Source: Planctomycetota bacterium (GTDB lineage: Bacteria; Planctomycetota; UBA1135). Taken from it: a stretch of 32,580 nt of DNA. Each line of letters begins with the position of its first letter. Position 1 is the first letter of the stretch. A program made the position numbers and the translations under genes. The notes under the pieces were generated by a model. The model saw only the letters and a program-made list of their open reading frames with translations. It had not been told where the DNA came from and did no database searches. This document shows, piece by piece, positions 24,321-32,534 of the stretch. The stretch covers positions 1 through 32,580 of the forward strand of contig JAJFFB010000143.1 of NCBI GenBank assembly GCA_021776925.1. The letters run 5' to 3'.

Positions 24321-25705
24321 ACCAGGATCGGGGCCTCGAGGGTGTTGCGATAGAACAGGTTGTAGGTTTCGAGCGGAATGATGCGCAGGTCTTCGGGGTG
24401 CACCACGTGCACGCAGCTTTTCTTGATCGAGCGGACGTCGAAATCCTGCGCGTCTTGGAAGCGCATGATGATGACGCGGAACAGATCTTGGTAGCCGAGG
24501 TGGTCGGGGAGTTCGATCTGCGGCAGACAGCACAGCAGATCGGCGAGGCTGTCCGCGCTGGAAGACGGTGAGTGCCCGCTGGAAAGGGCGGCGAAGAGCT
24601 TGGCCTTGAGTTCGGGATCGCGCTCGAAACTGATGGTGTTGCCGCCGCCATCGAGAAGCAGCTGAGGATCGATCATGCCGGTCAGGGGGATGGCCCCCTG
24701 GTCGGTCTTCAGGGCGTAGGCCATGGCGATGCAGTCCGGATGACACGGCACCGGCAGAATGTCGGCGGCCTGGAACAGGTCGCTCTGTTCCAGGATGCGC
24801 CGACGGACGCCGGTGAGAGTGAGTCTTTCTCCGGTGGCGTTTACCTTGTCAACGCGGCCGGCATCTTGCATCGGTTGAAAGGTGACGCCGCGTACCGCCG
24901 GCTGCTTCAAGGCGAAATCGAGGATGTCACCAATCTCGTGGTCGTTGAGGCCATTGACCAGGGTCGCCACCAGAGTGGTGGAGATGCCGTGCTGGTTGAG
25001 CCGTTCCAGCGCCGCGTGCCTGGTTGGGCGCAGGTCGGCACCCCGCATCGTGCGCAGAGTCTGTTCGGCAAAGGAATCGAACTGCAGGTAGATCTCGAAT
25101 CCCGGCATGTAACTCGCGAGGCGTTCGGCGAAGGCCGCGTCGCGAGCGATGCGCAGACCGTTGGTATTGACCATCAAATGGCGGATCGGCCGCTGTCGGG
25201 CGGCGTCGAGGATGGCGAAAAACTCAGGATGCAGGGTCGGTTCTCCGCCTGATATCTGCACGATGTCTGGTTCGCCTTCGCTGGCGACGGCGGCGTCGAG
25301 CATGCGCTCGATGACCTCCAGCGAGTGGAAGCCGCCGACCTGCGGCCCACTGGCGGCGAAACACACCGGGCAGGACAGATCGCAACGCTCACCGACCTCG
25401 ATCAAGGTCACGCATGAGTGCTGCTCGTGATCTGGGCACAAACCGCAGTCGAAAGGACAGCCCACTTCGATCGATGTCTGGAATACATCCGGCATCTCGG
25501 ACGGCTTGACGAAAAACTCGCGGGCGCGCTTGTAGTAGTCGACGTCATCGGCGATCAGGACCTGCTCGCGGCCGTGCTCCGGACAGCGCTTCTCCAGATA
25601 AACGTGATCGCCTCGGAACACGATCTTGGCGTCGACGCGGCGCTTGCAGGTCGTGCACAGCGAAATGGTGAAGTCGTAGTACTGGTAATCGCGGACGCCG
25701 GTCAT
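24317..25705 (-). CDS. Radical SAM protein resembling archaeal tetraether lipid synthase (Tes/MJ0619-like)
   Basis: A 462-aa radical SAM enzyme. The SAM-cluster motif CDLSCPVC is at C108/C112/C115, followed by IVQISGGEPTLHPEF and VNTNGLRIA. Before it come many cysteines: LCTTCKRRVDAKI (C17, C20), EKRCPEHGRE, and GCPFDCGLCPDHEQHSC. This order, rubredoxin-like Cys pairs then CPFDCGLCP just ahead of the SAM motif, is what I remember from the MJ0619/Tes family, which joins lipid tails through sp3 carbon coupling. The C-terminal PCHPDCIAMAYAL and QLLLDGG also fit. Similarity is recalled, not searched; other members of this class may act on other substrates. The start ATG 25705 overlaps the Lgt-like stop by 4 nt. 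The Lgt-like and small membrane neighbours support a membrane-lipid role. Confidence 0.75.
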   Translation of the reverse strand: MTGVRDYQYYDFTISLCTTCKRRVDAKIVFRGDHVYLEKRCPEHGREQVLIADDVDYYKRAREFFVKPSEMPDVFQTSIEVGCPFDCGLCPDHEQHSCVTLIEVGERCDLSCPVCFAASGPQVGGFHSLEVIERMLDAAVASEGEPDIVQISGGEPTLHPEFFAILDAARQRPIRHLMVNTNGLRIARDAAFAERLASYMPGFEIYLQFDSFAEQTLRTMRGADLRPTRHAALERLNQHGISTTLVATLVNGLNDHEIGDILDFALKQPAVRGVTFQPMQDAGRVDKVNATGERLTLTGVRRRILEQSDLFQAADILPVPCHPDCIAMAYALKTDQGAIPLTGMIDPQLLLDGGGNTISFERDPELKAKLFAALSSGHSPSSSADSLADLLCCLPQIELPDHLGYQDLFRVIIMRFQDAQDFDVRSIKKSCVHVVHPEDLRIIPLETYNLFYRNTLEAPILV

Positions 25706-26487
25706 GGGATCAAAGCAGGCGGCGGCAAGGTTCGCGGCCGCAGGAAGTCGAGGAGCAACACGACCAGACCGAACAGGCACGCCCATTGGATGATACGCAG
25801 ACCCAGGACCACCTCATAGTCCTTGATGAAGTCGACCAGCAACCGAAACACCAGATAGGCGCCAAGGAAAACGCGAAAGCCGTCGCCGTTGCGCGCGCAC
25901 CAGCGCCAGGGGCGCCCTGCCGACCAGGCACGCTGACGTCGGAACAACACCAGGCCGAGTGCAAACAGAAACAGAATCTCGTAAAGAGGCGTCGGGTGGC
26001 GTGGAATGCCGTCACCGAAATCGGTGCCCATGAATGTTGATGTCGGAATCCCAAGGGTGTCGTCTTGCGGTCCAGCGAATAGGCAACCGAGGCGCCCGAC
26101 CGCCATGCCGACAACCAGGGGCAAGGCGAAGAGGTCGCCGGTTCGGTTCTCGATGCGATCACGTCGCTTGTACCACTCGACCGCCAGCCAACCACCCAAC
26201 AGGGCGCCGACGATGGTCTTGCCCCCAGCCAGGTACCAGGCGAATTGGGCCCCACCCTTGGCCAGTTGTCCCATGAATTCGGACGGTGAAGCGAGGTGGT
26301 GCAACAGCTTCGAACCGACCGCCGCGCCAATTGCCGCCGCCAGGATGACCCTGAAACGCGTTCCATCGCCGAGGCGGTCTCCGTGTCGCCGGCGCGCAAG
26401 GCGATAAGCAAGCCCCCCCACCAGGTAGCCCGCCCCTTCAAAAACAGGATGCAACCACGGCGCGGTCAAGCCCGAGAAATCAAGCAT
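25702..26487 (-). CDS. Prolipoprotein diacylglyceryl transferase-like (Lgt-family) membrane protein
   Basis: A 261-aa membrane protein with about seven hydrophobic segments. Lgt landmarks: YLAGGKTIVGALLGG (the GG-loop region), GMAVGRLGCLFAG in place of the usual GRxGNFxNG, RHPTPLYEILF (Lgt RHPxQLYE), and GAYLVFRLLVDFI near the C-terminus. The Arg of GRLG and the late Arg are kept, but the Asn after GRxG (N146 in E. coli Lgt, from memory) is Cys, and NGE is AGP. Classical Lgt moves diacylglycerol from phosphatidylglycerol to a lipobox Cys; this divergent copy may use a different lipid or acceptor. It leads the operon with the Tes-like enzyme. The start is ATG 26487 (GTG 26490 just before); it is divergent from 26585. 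Confidence 0.78.
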   Translation of the reverse strand: MLDFSGLTAPWLHPVFEGAGYLVGGLAYRLARRRHGDRLGDGTRFRVILAAAIGAAVGSKLLHHLASPSEFMGQLAKGGAQFAWYLAGGKTIVGALLGGWLAVEWYKRRDRIENRTGDLFALPLVVGMAVGRLGCLFAGPQDDTLGIPTSTFMGTDFGDGIPRHPTPLYEILFLFALGLVLFRRQRAWSAGRPWRWCARNGDGFRVFLGAYLVFRLLVDFIKDYEVVLGLRIIQWACLFGLVVLLLDFLRPRTLPPPALIP

Positions 26488-26518
26488 CACGCGGGTCGGA
26501 TACCTTCTCGGAATGAGG

Positions 26519-26548
26519 TTGATGTCGGATCTCTCACGGCCCTATTAT
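26519..26548 (+). promoter_or_regulatory. Sigma70-like promoter for the 26585 gene
   Basis: A TTGATG -35 (26519-26524), an 18-bp spacer and a TATTAT -10 (26543-26548) lie 36 bp before the ATG. It is the best promoter match in the window and sits in a locally A/T-rich stretch. The opposite strand could also hold a start for the Lgt-like operon (CATAAT). Confidence 0.6.
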
Positions 26549-26560
26549 GATAAAAATCAT
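26547..26560. promoter_or_regulatory. Palindrome overlapping the -10, possible operator
   Basis: A perfect inverted repeat ATGAT-AAAA-ATCAT starts inside the TATTAT -10 element. It lies between two divergent transcription units, so a bound protein could affect both. It does not match a regulator box I can name. Confidence 0.35.
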
Positions 26561-26584
26561 CCTTGAAAGTGGGCCCTTTGATCC

Positions 26585-27526
26585 ATGAACAACACCGTCA
26601 AATTCAAATCGGTCAGGAGTCTCGTTGCATTTGCAATCGGAGCATTCGCGACCCTTCTTCTTTACGCGTACTTTTACTTGCAGAACGCCGACGTCATCCA
26701 TGACTTTCTCGATCGTCACGGGGTGCTCGGAGGGGTCCTCGCCACCTTCGCTCTCTTCGTACTGGCCAGCGGTTCTGGGCTCTGGGCGGTGTTTTGCAGG
26801 TGCACCACGCCTCAGGCGGCTTTCACAGTGGGACTCGGCCTACCGAGCATGATCGCCACCGCCTTGGCCGGCGCCACCGGCAGCAAGGAAGTTTACACCG
26901 CCTCGGTGCTGCCCATCCTCTCCTTCCAGGAGGACGAGAAAGAGCCGGGGTTGTTCCGCGATGCACTTGAAATGGTGTTCTCCCCCTTCACAGCCACTGA
27001 AAAAGTCCGTGGGCGTGAAAAGGCCCGCCAGGTTGGGGTTCTGAAATCCCGCCTCAGCGGCGTCACAGGAGAGCGCGATCAATTCCTGCGCGAACGCGAT
27101 GACTTCAAGCAGAGGTACACCGACACCGAGGGCGACCTGCGCAGCGTCCGCCTGGAGCATGAAGAAGCTGTGCGCAGGCTGGAGGGATCCAGGCTTGAAA
27201 TGAGCGCACTCAACACGGAAAGAGACGCTCTCCTCGATCAGGTCAACGCTTTCCGTCGAGCAGATGCCGCGCTGGCGGCGTATTCCTCGGCCTACAAGAG
27301 CCTGGGGATTGCAGCCGGTCCCAACGGGATTCCCAGCCTGCACCGCACGCTGCAGGAATCCGAGGTCGAAGAGGTCGTCATTGACACGATCTCGATCGTC
27401 GGCAGGATCCCACGCGCCATTGGCAACAGGCCATTGATCATCAAGCTGGAAGGATTGGAACGAAGCGGTAGCAAGGCGGTGCGGAGCGAAGCCAAGCTCG
27501 CCTTGCAACGACTCAATGGCCGTTGA
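26585..27526 (+). CDS. Membrane-anchored coiled-coil protein of unknown family
   Basis: A 313-aa protein. Three hydrophobic segments are at about residues 10-32 (VRSLVAFAIGAFATLLLYAY), 46-70 (VLGGVLATFALFVLASGSGL) and 77-97 (AFTVGLGLPSMIATALAGAT). From about 140 to 220 there is a charged heptad-like coiled coil rich in Glu and Arg (GVTGERDQFLRERDDFKQRY). The C-terminal 60 residues form a compact mixed segment (VVIDTISIVGRIPRA). I do not recognise the family. It starts at ATG 26585 behind a clear promoter and is followed by a hairpin 17 nt after the stop. Codon choice is less G/C-biased than in genes to the left, so the unit may have a different history. Confidence 0.75.
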   Translation: MNNTVKFKSVRSLVAFAIGAFATLLLYAYFYLQNADVIHDFLDRHGVLGGVLATFALFVLASGSGLWAVFCRCTTPQAAFTVGLGLPSMIATALAGATGSKEVYTASVLPILSFQEDEKEPGLFRDALEMVFSPFTATEKVRGREKARQVGVLKSRLSGVTGERDQFLRERDDFKQRYTDTEGDLRSVRLEHEEAVRRLEGSRLEMSALNTERDALLDQVNAFRRADAALAAYSSAYKSLGIAAGPNGIPSLHRTLQESEVEEVVIDTISIVGRIPRAIGNRPLIIKLEGLERSGSKAVRSEAKLALQRLNGR

Positions 27527-27542
27527 TCAGGAGCACCAGTTC

Positions 27543-27558
27543 CTCCGCCTGGGCGGAG
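27543..27558 (+). terminator. Hairpin after the coiled-coil gene
   Basis: CTCCGC-CTGG-GCGGAG is a perfect 6-bp stem with a 4-base loop, 17 nt after the stop. There is no T run behind it, so it may be a weak or Rho-assisted terminator, or an mRNA end stabiliser. Confidence 0.35.
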
Positions 27559-27630
27559 AATCTGAATCCCGGGAATTACCCGAGGATGCTCGAAGCACTC
27601 GACTAAGCTACAGAGAGGAGTGATTGAGCG

Positions 27631-28740
27631 ATGCGGATTGGGTTGGACATTACGCAAACTTTGAAACGCAACGGGCGTGGCATCGCCCGTTACATCCGCT
27701 GCGTGACCCCCGACCTTATTCAAGCCGCGCCCTCCATTGACTGGATCTTGTGCATACGCGGAAGCCACTGGCTGCGTCGCGGAATGATCTCAGAATGGGT
27801 TTCGCCTGCGCGGCGGTCATGGCTGCCGGTTTCGAGCCTGCTCACCACTTCAGGGCTGGATTTATTTCATAGTTTTGGCAATCATTTGCCGGCGGCCTCT
27901 TCGGTTCCGCGCACCTTTACTCTGCATGACCTTCGCGCTCTGGACCGTTCCCAGGAAGAGGGTCTGTCGGGCAATAGGCTGCGTAGGAATATCCGTCGCG
28001 CGGCCGGAATTTTGTGCCTGACAGAACATGGAAAAAGCCGGTTGATCCAGCATTGCCCAGAGACCTCGGAAAAAGTGGTGACTGTGGTTCCGCACGGAGT
28101 GGACCATGCTCATTTTTCGCCCCAGCCTGATTCAACTCAATCCAGAATAAGGGAACAATACAGGATACCAGGGCCGTTTCTTTTACAGTTGGGAAGCTGG
28201 TTCCCGCACAAGAACCTGGAACTCTCGATCAAGGCTCTGGCGCAATCCCGAGCATTAAAAGAGGGCTTGGTACTGGTCTTTGTCGGGGGGGGCGCACCAC
28301 CGGCATACCGCAGTGAATTGACCTCCTTGGCGCAGTCCCTTGGCGTCTCCAACTCGGTTCACTGGATCGATAGCGTTCCAGGGGCTGATCTTCCGGGGCT
28401 GTTGAGCGCTGCGAAGTGTCTGCTTCAGCCATCCCGCTATGAAGGATTTGCCCTGCCCATCCTTGAGGCCATGGCGGTCGGAATCCCGGGCGTGGTTTCG
28501 AACTCCTCTTGCCTGCCTGAAGTCTCGGGTGGCATTTGGCCGGTGGTTCCTCCTGATGACGCCGCCGGTTTTTCTACCGCCATGGACACGATGGCCCTGG
28601 ATGATTCCAAGCGAACCGAGGTGATTGCCGCCGGGCTGCTGCACGCCGCCTCCTTTACCTGGAAAAAAACGGCGGCGGCCACCCTTGGTTTTTTTGAAAG
28701 CGTCCTTTCCAAGGCCTCCACTCCGGGCGTTCTCCGCTGA
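27631..28740 (+). CDS. Glycosyltransferase family 4 (GT-B fold)
   Basis: A 369-aa retaining-type sugar transferase. The N-terminal domain opens MRIGLDITQTLKRNGRGIARY, the usual start of GT4 mannosyl/glucosyl transferases, and has LDLFHSFGNHLP. The C-terminal domain has VVPHGVDHAHFSP, LQLGSWFPHKNLELSIKAL and the E-x7-E motif with E271 and E279 (PSRYEGFALPILEAM). It is typical of enzymes that build exopolysaccharide or lipid-linked glycans at the cytoplasmic face. The start is ATG 27631 with GAGGAG about 10 nt upstream. No other glycan genes adjoin it, so the acceptor is open. An 8-base G run (28285-28292) encodes a Gly-rich turn. Confidence 0.9.
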   Translation: MRIGLDITQTLKRNGRGIARYIRCVTPDLIQAAPSIDWILCIRGSHWLRRGMISEWVSPARRSWLPVSSLLTTSGLDLFHSFGNHLPAASSVPRTFTLHDLRALDRSQEEGLSGNRLRRNIRRAAGILCLTEHGKSRLIQHCPETSEKVVTVVPHGVDHAHFSPQPDSTQSRIREQYRIPGPFLLQLGSWFPHKNLELSIKALAQSRALKEGLVLVFVGGGAPPAYRSELTSLAQSLGVSNSVHWIDSVPGADLPGLLSAAKCLLQPSRYEGFALPILEAMAVGIPGVVSNSSCLPEVSGGIWPVVPPDDAAGFSTAMDTMALDDSKRTEVIAAGLLHAASFTWKKTAAATLGFFESVLSKASTPGVLR

Positions 28741-28797
28741 GAGTCCAGTTTCCCTCACTGGGATCGGGAGAACACGATTCTCCATATACTGGCGGGG

Positions 28798-31700
28798 ATG
28801 AATGCCACCTTCATTCTGACCCTGGCCCTATTTTGCCAGGAGCCCCACCAACTGAATGTTGGTGAAAGCGCCGAGGGTCTCATCGGAGAAAGTTCCGAGC
28901 GGATCCAGACCCCGACCCTTGACGCCAATTACGCCAGCGCCCCGACGCGTGGAGCGAAGTGGCGATTAAGGGTTGAGGAATCTGGGCCCTACACAATGGA
29001 GCTGCGTTCCTACGACTTCGATGCCTATCTGGTCCTGTGGTCCGCCGATGGTTCCATTGTTGGCGAAGACGATGACGGGTTGATCTCCACGCACGCGCGC
29101 CTGGCGGTCGAATTGGAGGCGGGCAAAGAGTATCGGGTTGGTGCCTGCGCTCTGCACGGATTGGTGGGCGAGTTCCATTTGGTGGTGCGAGCCGGCCACG
29201 CCGAGGCATTGGCGGCTGCGGACCGCTGGCAGGTCGAGGCCGCAGAGACCGAGGCGCGCATTGAGCATCTGCGCAATAAGTTTGGCGACGACAGCCTCGA
29301 AGTCGCCGAGGCTCTGAACCAGTATGGAATCGCCTCCTACCAGAGCGGGCATTACCCCGAGGCTCAAGCGGCGATGGAAGCTGCCCTGGAAATCTATGAG
29401 CGGGTCCTCGGACCGGACCATCCCAACACCGCGCGAAGCTTGAGCAACCTGGCTGGCTTCTTGACCTCGCAAGGCAAGTATGCGGAGGCGTTGCCCCTGC
29501 ACCAGCGCGTTCTGGGAATCGTCGAAACGGCGCTGGGTCCTGAGCACCCCAATACGGCATTCAGTCTGAACAACCTGGCCTATCTCTATTACTCACAAGG
29601 GAACCTCCAAGAAGCGTGGCCACTGTTTGAGCGCGCGCTTTCGATTCGCCAAAAAATTCTTGGTCCGGATCACCCGGACACCTCGATGAGTCTGAACAAT
29701 CTTGCGACCCTGCTCCATGACATTGGCCAGAGCAAAGAAGCGCGTCTACTGCATGAACATGCCTTGGCGATCCGAGAAAAAACCTTGGGGCCCAGTCATC
29801 CGCTCACCGCGATGAGCCTGAACAACCTGGCCAATCTGCTTCAGAGCCTTGGCAACCTCGAGGAAGCGCGCCCCATGTTCCAGCGCGGCCTGGACATTCG
29901 CGTGCAGGTCCTTGGCCGCAAGCACCCGGACTGCATCAAAGCGCTCAACAATCTCGCCATGTTGGATCACGCGCAAGGACGCTACAGCCAGGCCAGGATA
30001 AAATACGAGGAAACGGTTGCGCTGAGCAAGGAAGTCTACGGCGCTGAGCACCCCGAGACCGCGGTCTTTATCAACAACCTGGCCGGGCTGCATAGAGACC
30101 TGGGCAGCCATGAAAAGGCCAAGGTACTGTTTGAGCAAGCCCTGGTCATCCTGCACAAGGCTCTGGGAGCGGAGCACCCGAGGACGGTCAAAGGCATGAA
30201 CAACCTCGCCAATCTGTTCAGCGCCCAGGGAAATGATGCCGAGGCCTATCGCTTGTACACCGAGGCTCTTGAGATCCGCAAGCGCGTTCTTGGGGCGGAG
30301 CATCCTGACACACTGACCGGCGAGCACGGCCTTGGCGTTCTCTTGCATTCCCAGGGGAAATACCCCGAGGCGCAGCCGGTCTTGGAACGCGTGCTCGAGG
30401 CGCGTCAGAGGGTGCTCGGTGGCAACCATCCGGAAACCGTCAACAGCCTGAACAGCCTCGGAGTTCTGCTGGTCACGATGGGCGCTCTTGACCAGGCGCT
30501 GCCTCTCTATCAAGAAGCGCTCACTGTGCGCGAACGCGTTTTGGGACCCTTGCACCCGGACACGGCGGCGACGCTGAGCAACCTGGCCAGCCTGCTGCAA
30601 AAATTGGACCGCTTCGACGAGGCCTTGCCCATGCATAAGCGCGCACTGGCGATCTGGAAGGCAAACCTTGGCGAGGACCACCCGAATATCAGCAAATCCT
30701 GGGCACAACTGGCGGGATTCCATGCTCGACAGGGCAACGCCGAGAGGGCCCATCAGTGTCTGCATGAGGCACTGTCTTCCGCTCTGCGCTATCTCGACCG
30801 CGAACTGCCCACGCTCAGTGAATCCGAGCGCTTGCGACTGCTTGAGATTTCGGCTCATCCGGAGAATTTCCTTGGCGGCCTCGGCGCCTTGGAATCACCG
30901 CCCCTTGAAAACGCCTTCGCGCTGTACCTGCAGTGGAAGGGCAAGGCCACCCGGCTGCTGGAAGCGGGAGTCCGCCTGGGTCAGGAGGGCGACCTCGAAG
31001 AAAACCGGCGCTTGAAGGGCGGGATTCAAAGCCTGGGCAAAGAACTCTCCGAATTGGTTCTTCTTCCCTTGGACAAGCAAGGCGAGGATCACGCCGAGCG
31101 AGTGGGTGAGCTGCGCGTCGAGCGCTTGCGCCTGGAGCGCGATTTCCATCGCCAGATCGGACTGGACCAGACGCTGACCACGCCCAGCCCTGCGGAGTTG
31201 CAGCAGAGGCTGCCGGAGAAGAGCGTGCTGATCGATTTCTTTGTCGGCGACCAGGTATTTGCCTGGGTTCTTCAGCCCCAGGGAGCGCCCCAGCTGATCC
31301 CGCTGGGTCCGGCCGCAGTGATCCGAGAGGCCCAGGAAAATGTCTTGCGCTCCATGGCTCTGATTCGCGGCGGGATCACCATGGCGGCCGTCGACGCAGA
31401 CTCTGACTCGCTCGAACAGCTGGTGTGGCAGCCCTTGCTGGATGCGGTCGGCGGCGCCGAAACCGTTTTTCTGTGTCCTGACGGTTTCCTGTGCGAACTT
31501 CCCTTCGGCATGATCCAGCTGGACGACGCCACCTATCTGCTCGAAAAGCACCGCTTCCATTACCTGTCCGATCCCACCCGCCTGGCACAGCGGAAGCAGG
31601 GGGAGGGCGATGGGGAAGGTCCCATTCTCGCCGTCGGCGGCATCAACTACTTCCGTCGCGATGGCTCTCCAACGACGAGTCCTCGCAGCGCGGCCTACCG

Positions 31701-32418
31701 ATCCCGCGTAGGTGATTCCTGGAATTCCCTGCCGGCGACACGGGATGAAATCCAATCCCTGGTTGACCTGCACGATTTCATCCTCGAGTGGAAGGCGCCG
31801 ATGACCGTGGTCGATGGAGGAGCCGCCACCGAAGAGCGCGTGCGCGAGGAATTGCCCAACCACCGCTACGTCCATATCGCCACCCACGGCTACTTCGAAC
31901 CGGACAACCTTCCCTCTTTGCTGCTCGACGCCGAGCTCAAGAACACCCAGGTTGATCTTGGCGAACAGATCCAAGCGGTCGGCCTGCTCCCGGGCCTGCT
32001 CTCCGGGCTGGTCTTCGCCGGAGTCAACGGGGAAGCCGACCCCGGTCGCGATGACGGCTACCTGTCGGCCGAGGAGATCCAGCACCTCGATCTGTCGACC
32101 TGCGACCTGGTGGTCTTGTCCGCCTGCGAAACCGCCCTGGGCAGTCCCAGAGCAGGCGAAGGCCTGATGAGCCTGCGCCGCTCCTTCGCCGTCGCCGGCG
32201 CCGAAACGGTCATCAGTTCACTTTGGAAGGTCGACGACCAGGCCAGCGCCCGCTTGATGAGGGACTTCTACAACAATCTGTGGGCCAAGAACATGAACCG
32301 CGGCGAAGCCCTCCACCTGGCCAAGCTGCGCATGCTGCTGCGCAACCGCATCGACAACGCCGGCGACGCCCGCCCCTCCACCTGGGCCGCCTTCGTCCTC
32401 AGCGGCGATTGGAATTGA
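28798..32418 (+). CDS. Exported PPC-TPR-CHAT protein (caspase-like peptidase candidate)
   Basis: A 1206-aa multidomain protein. The N-terminus is a short signal-like segment (NATFILTLALFC). Residues about 45-130 resemble a bacterial pre-peptidase C-terminal (PPC) domain (GPYTMELRSYDFDAYLVLWS, then GEDDDG). Twelve kinesin-light-chain-type TPRs of 42 residues span about 167-668, each with HPxTxxSLNNLA. A helical linker leads to the CHAT domain (about 790-1205) with the catalytic dyad H1030 (HIATHGYFE) and C1110 (VVLSACETALG), both present, then SLWKVDD. CHAT proteins are caspase/gingipain-clan cysteine peptidases; TPRs usually recognise a partner. PPC plus signal suggests it acts outside the cytoplasm. 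A TATACT at 28785-28790 is very close to the ATG. Confidence 0.9.
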   Translation: MNATFILTLALFCQEPHQLNVGESAEGLIGESSERIQTPTLDANYASAPTRGAKWRLRVEESGPYTMELRSYDFDAYLVLWSADGSIVGEDDDGLISTHARLAVELEAGKEYRVGACALHGLVGEFHLVVRAGHAEALAAADRWQVEAAETEARIEHLRNKFGDDSLEVAEALNQYGIASYQSGHYPEAQAAMEAALEIYERVLGPDHPNTARSLSNLAGFLTSQGKYAEALPLHQRVLGIVETALGPEHPNTAFSLNNLAYLYYSQGNLQEAWPLFERALSIRQKILGPDHPDTSMSLNNLATLLHDIGQSKEARLLHEHALAIREKTLGPSHPLTAMSLNNLANLLQSLGNLEEARPMFQRGLDIRVQVLGRKHPDCIKALNNLAMLDHAQGRYSQARIKYEETVALSKEVYGAEHPETAVFINNLAGLHRDLGSHEKAKVLFEQALVILHKALGAEHPRTVKGMNNLANLFSAQGNDAEAYRLYTEALEIRKRVLGAEHPDTLTGEHGLGVLLHSQGKYPEAQPVLERVLEARQRVLGGNHPETVNSLNSLGVLLVTMGALDQALPLYQEALTVRERVLGPLHPDTAATLSNLASLLQKLDRFDEALPMHKRALAIWKANLGEDHPNISKSWAQLAGFHARQGNAERAHQCLHEALSSALRYLDRELPTLSESERLRLLEISAHPENFLGGLGALESPPLENAFALYLQWKGKATRLLEAGVRLGQEGDLEENRRLKGGIQSLGKELSELVLLPLDKQGEDHAERVGELRVERLRLERDFHRQIGLDQTLTTPSPAELQQRLPEKSVLIDFFVGDQVFAWVLQPQGAPQLIPLGPAAVIREAQENVLRSMALIRGGITMAAVDADSDSLEQLVWQPLLDAVGGAETVFLCPDGFLCELPFGMIQLDDATYLLEKHRFHYLSDPTRLAQRKQGEGDGEGPILAVGGINYFRRDGSPTTSPRSAAYRSRVGDSWNSLPATRDEIQSLVDLHDFILEWKAPMTVVDGGAATEERVREELPNHRYVHIATHGYFEPDNLPSLLLDAELKNTQVDLGEQIQAVGLLPGLLSGLVFAGVNGEADPGRDDGYLSAEEIQHLDLSTCDLVVLSACETALGSPRAGEGLMSLRRSFAVAGAETVISSLWKVDDQASARLMRDFYNNLWAKNMNRGEALHLAKLRMLLRNRIDNAGDARPSTWAAFVLSGDWN

Positions 32419-32465
32419 ATTCGGCGGTTTCCAACAGCCTAACTGGCCGTGGATAAAGTGCTTTC

Positions 32466-32498
32466 GTTCCATGGCAAGTGGTTTTGTTCCCTGGCAAG
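32466..32498 (+). repeat. Short spaced direct repeats after the CHAT gene
   Basis: GTTCCATGGCAAG (32466-32478) and GTTCCCTGGCAAG (32486-32498) differ by one base and start 20 bp apart. A shorter partial copy GGTTCC lies at 32505-32510, just before the inverted repeat. The remainder of 32419-32580 shows no gene. Confidence 0.7.
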
Positions 32499-32508
32499 GA
32501 AGCTGGTT

Positions 32509-32534
32509 CCGCCCCTATCTTTAGATAGGGGCGG
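32509..32534 (+). terminator. Perfect 12-bp inverted repeat downstream of the CHAT gene
   Basis: CCGCCCCTATCT and AGATAGGGGCGG are exact complements separated by TT, making a very stable hairpin about 90 bp after the stop. No T run follows (GTTCTG), so Rho-independent termination is only likely in part. It may also be the end of an element or an operator for a gene beyond the window. Confidence 0.5.

Noticed and set aside
29300-30800. A 126-bp periodicity that could look like an array of repeats
   Set aside because: It is the DNA trace of the 42-residue TPRs in a single protein, with diverged units and no spacers, so not CRISPR.
28798-32418. Craspase-like (type III-E CRISPR) system because of the TPR-CHAT protein
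   Set aside because: No Cas7-11, other cas gene or CRISPR array is in the window, and the protein has export features.
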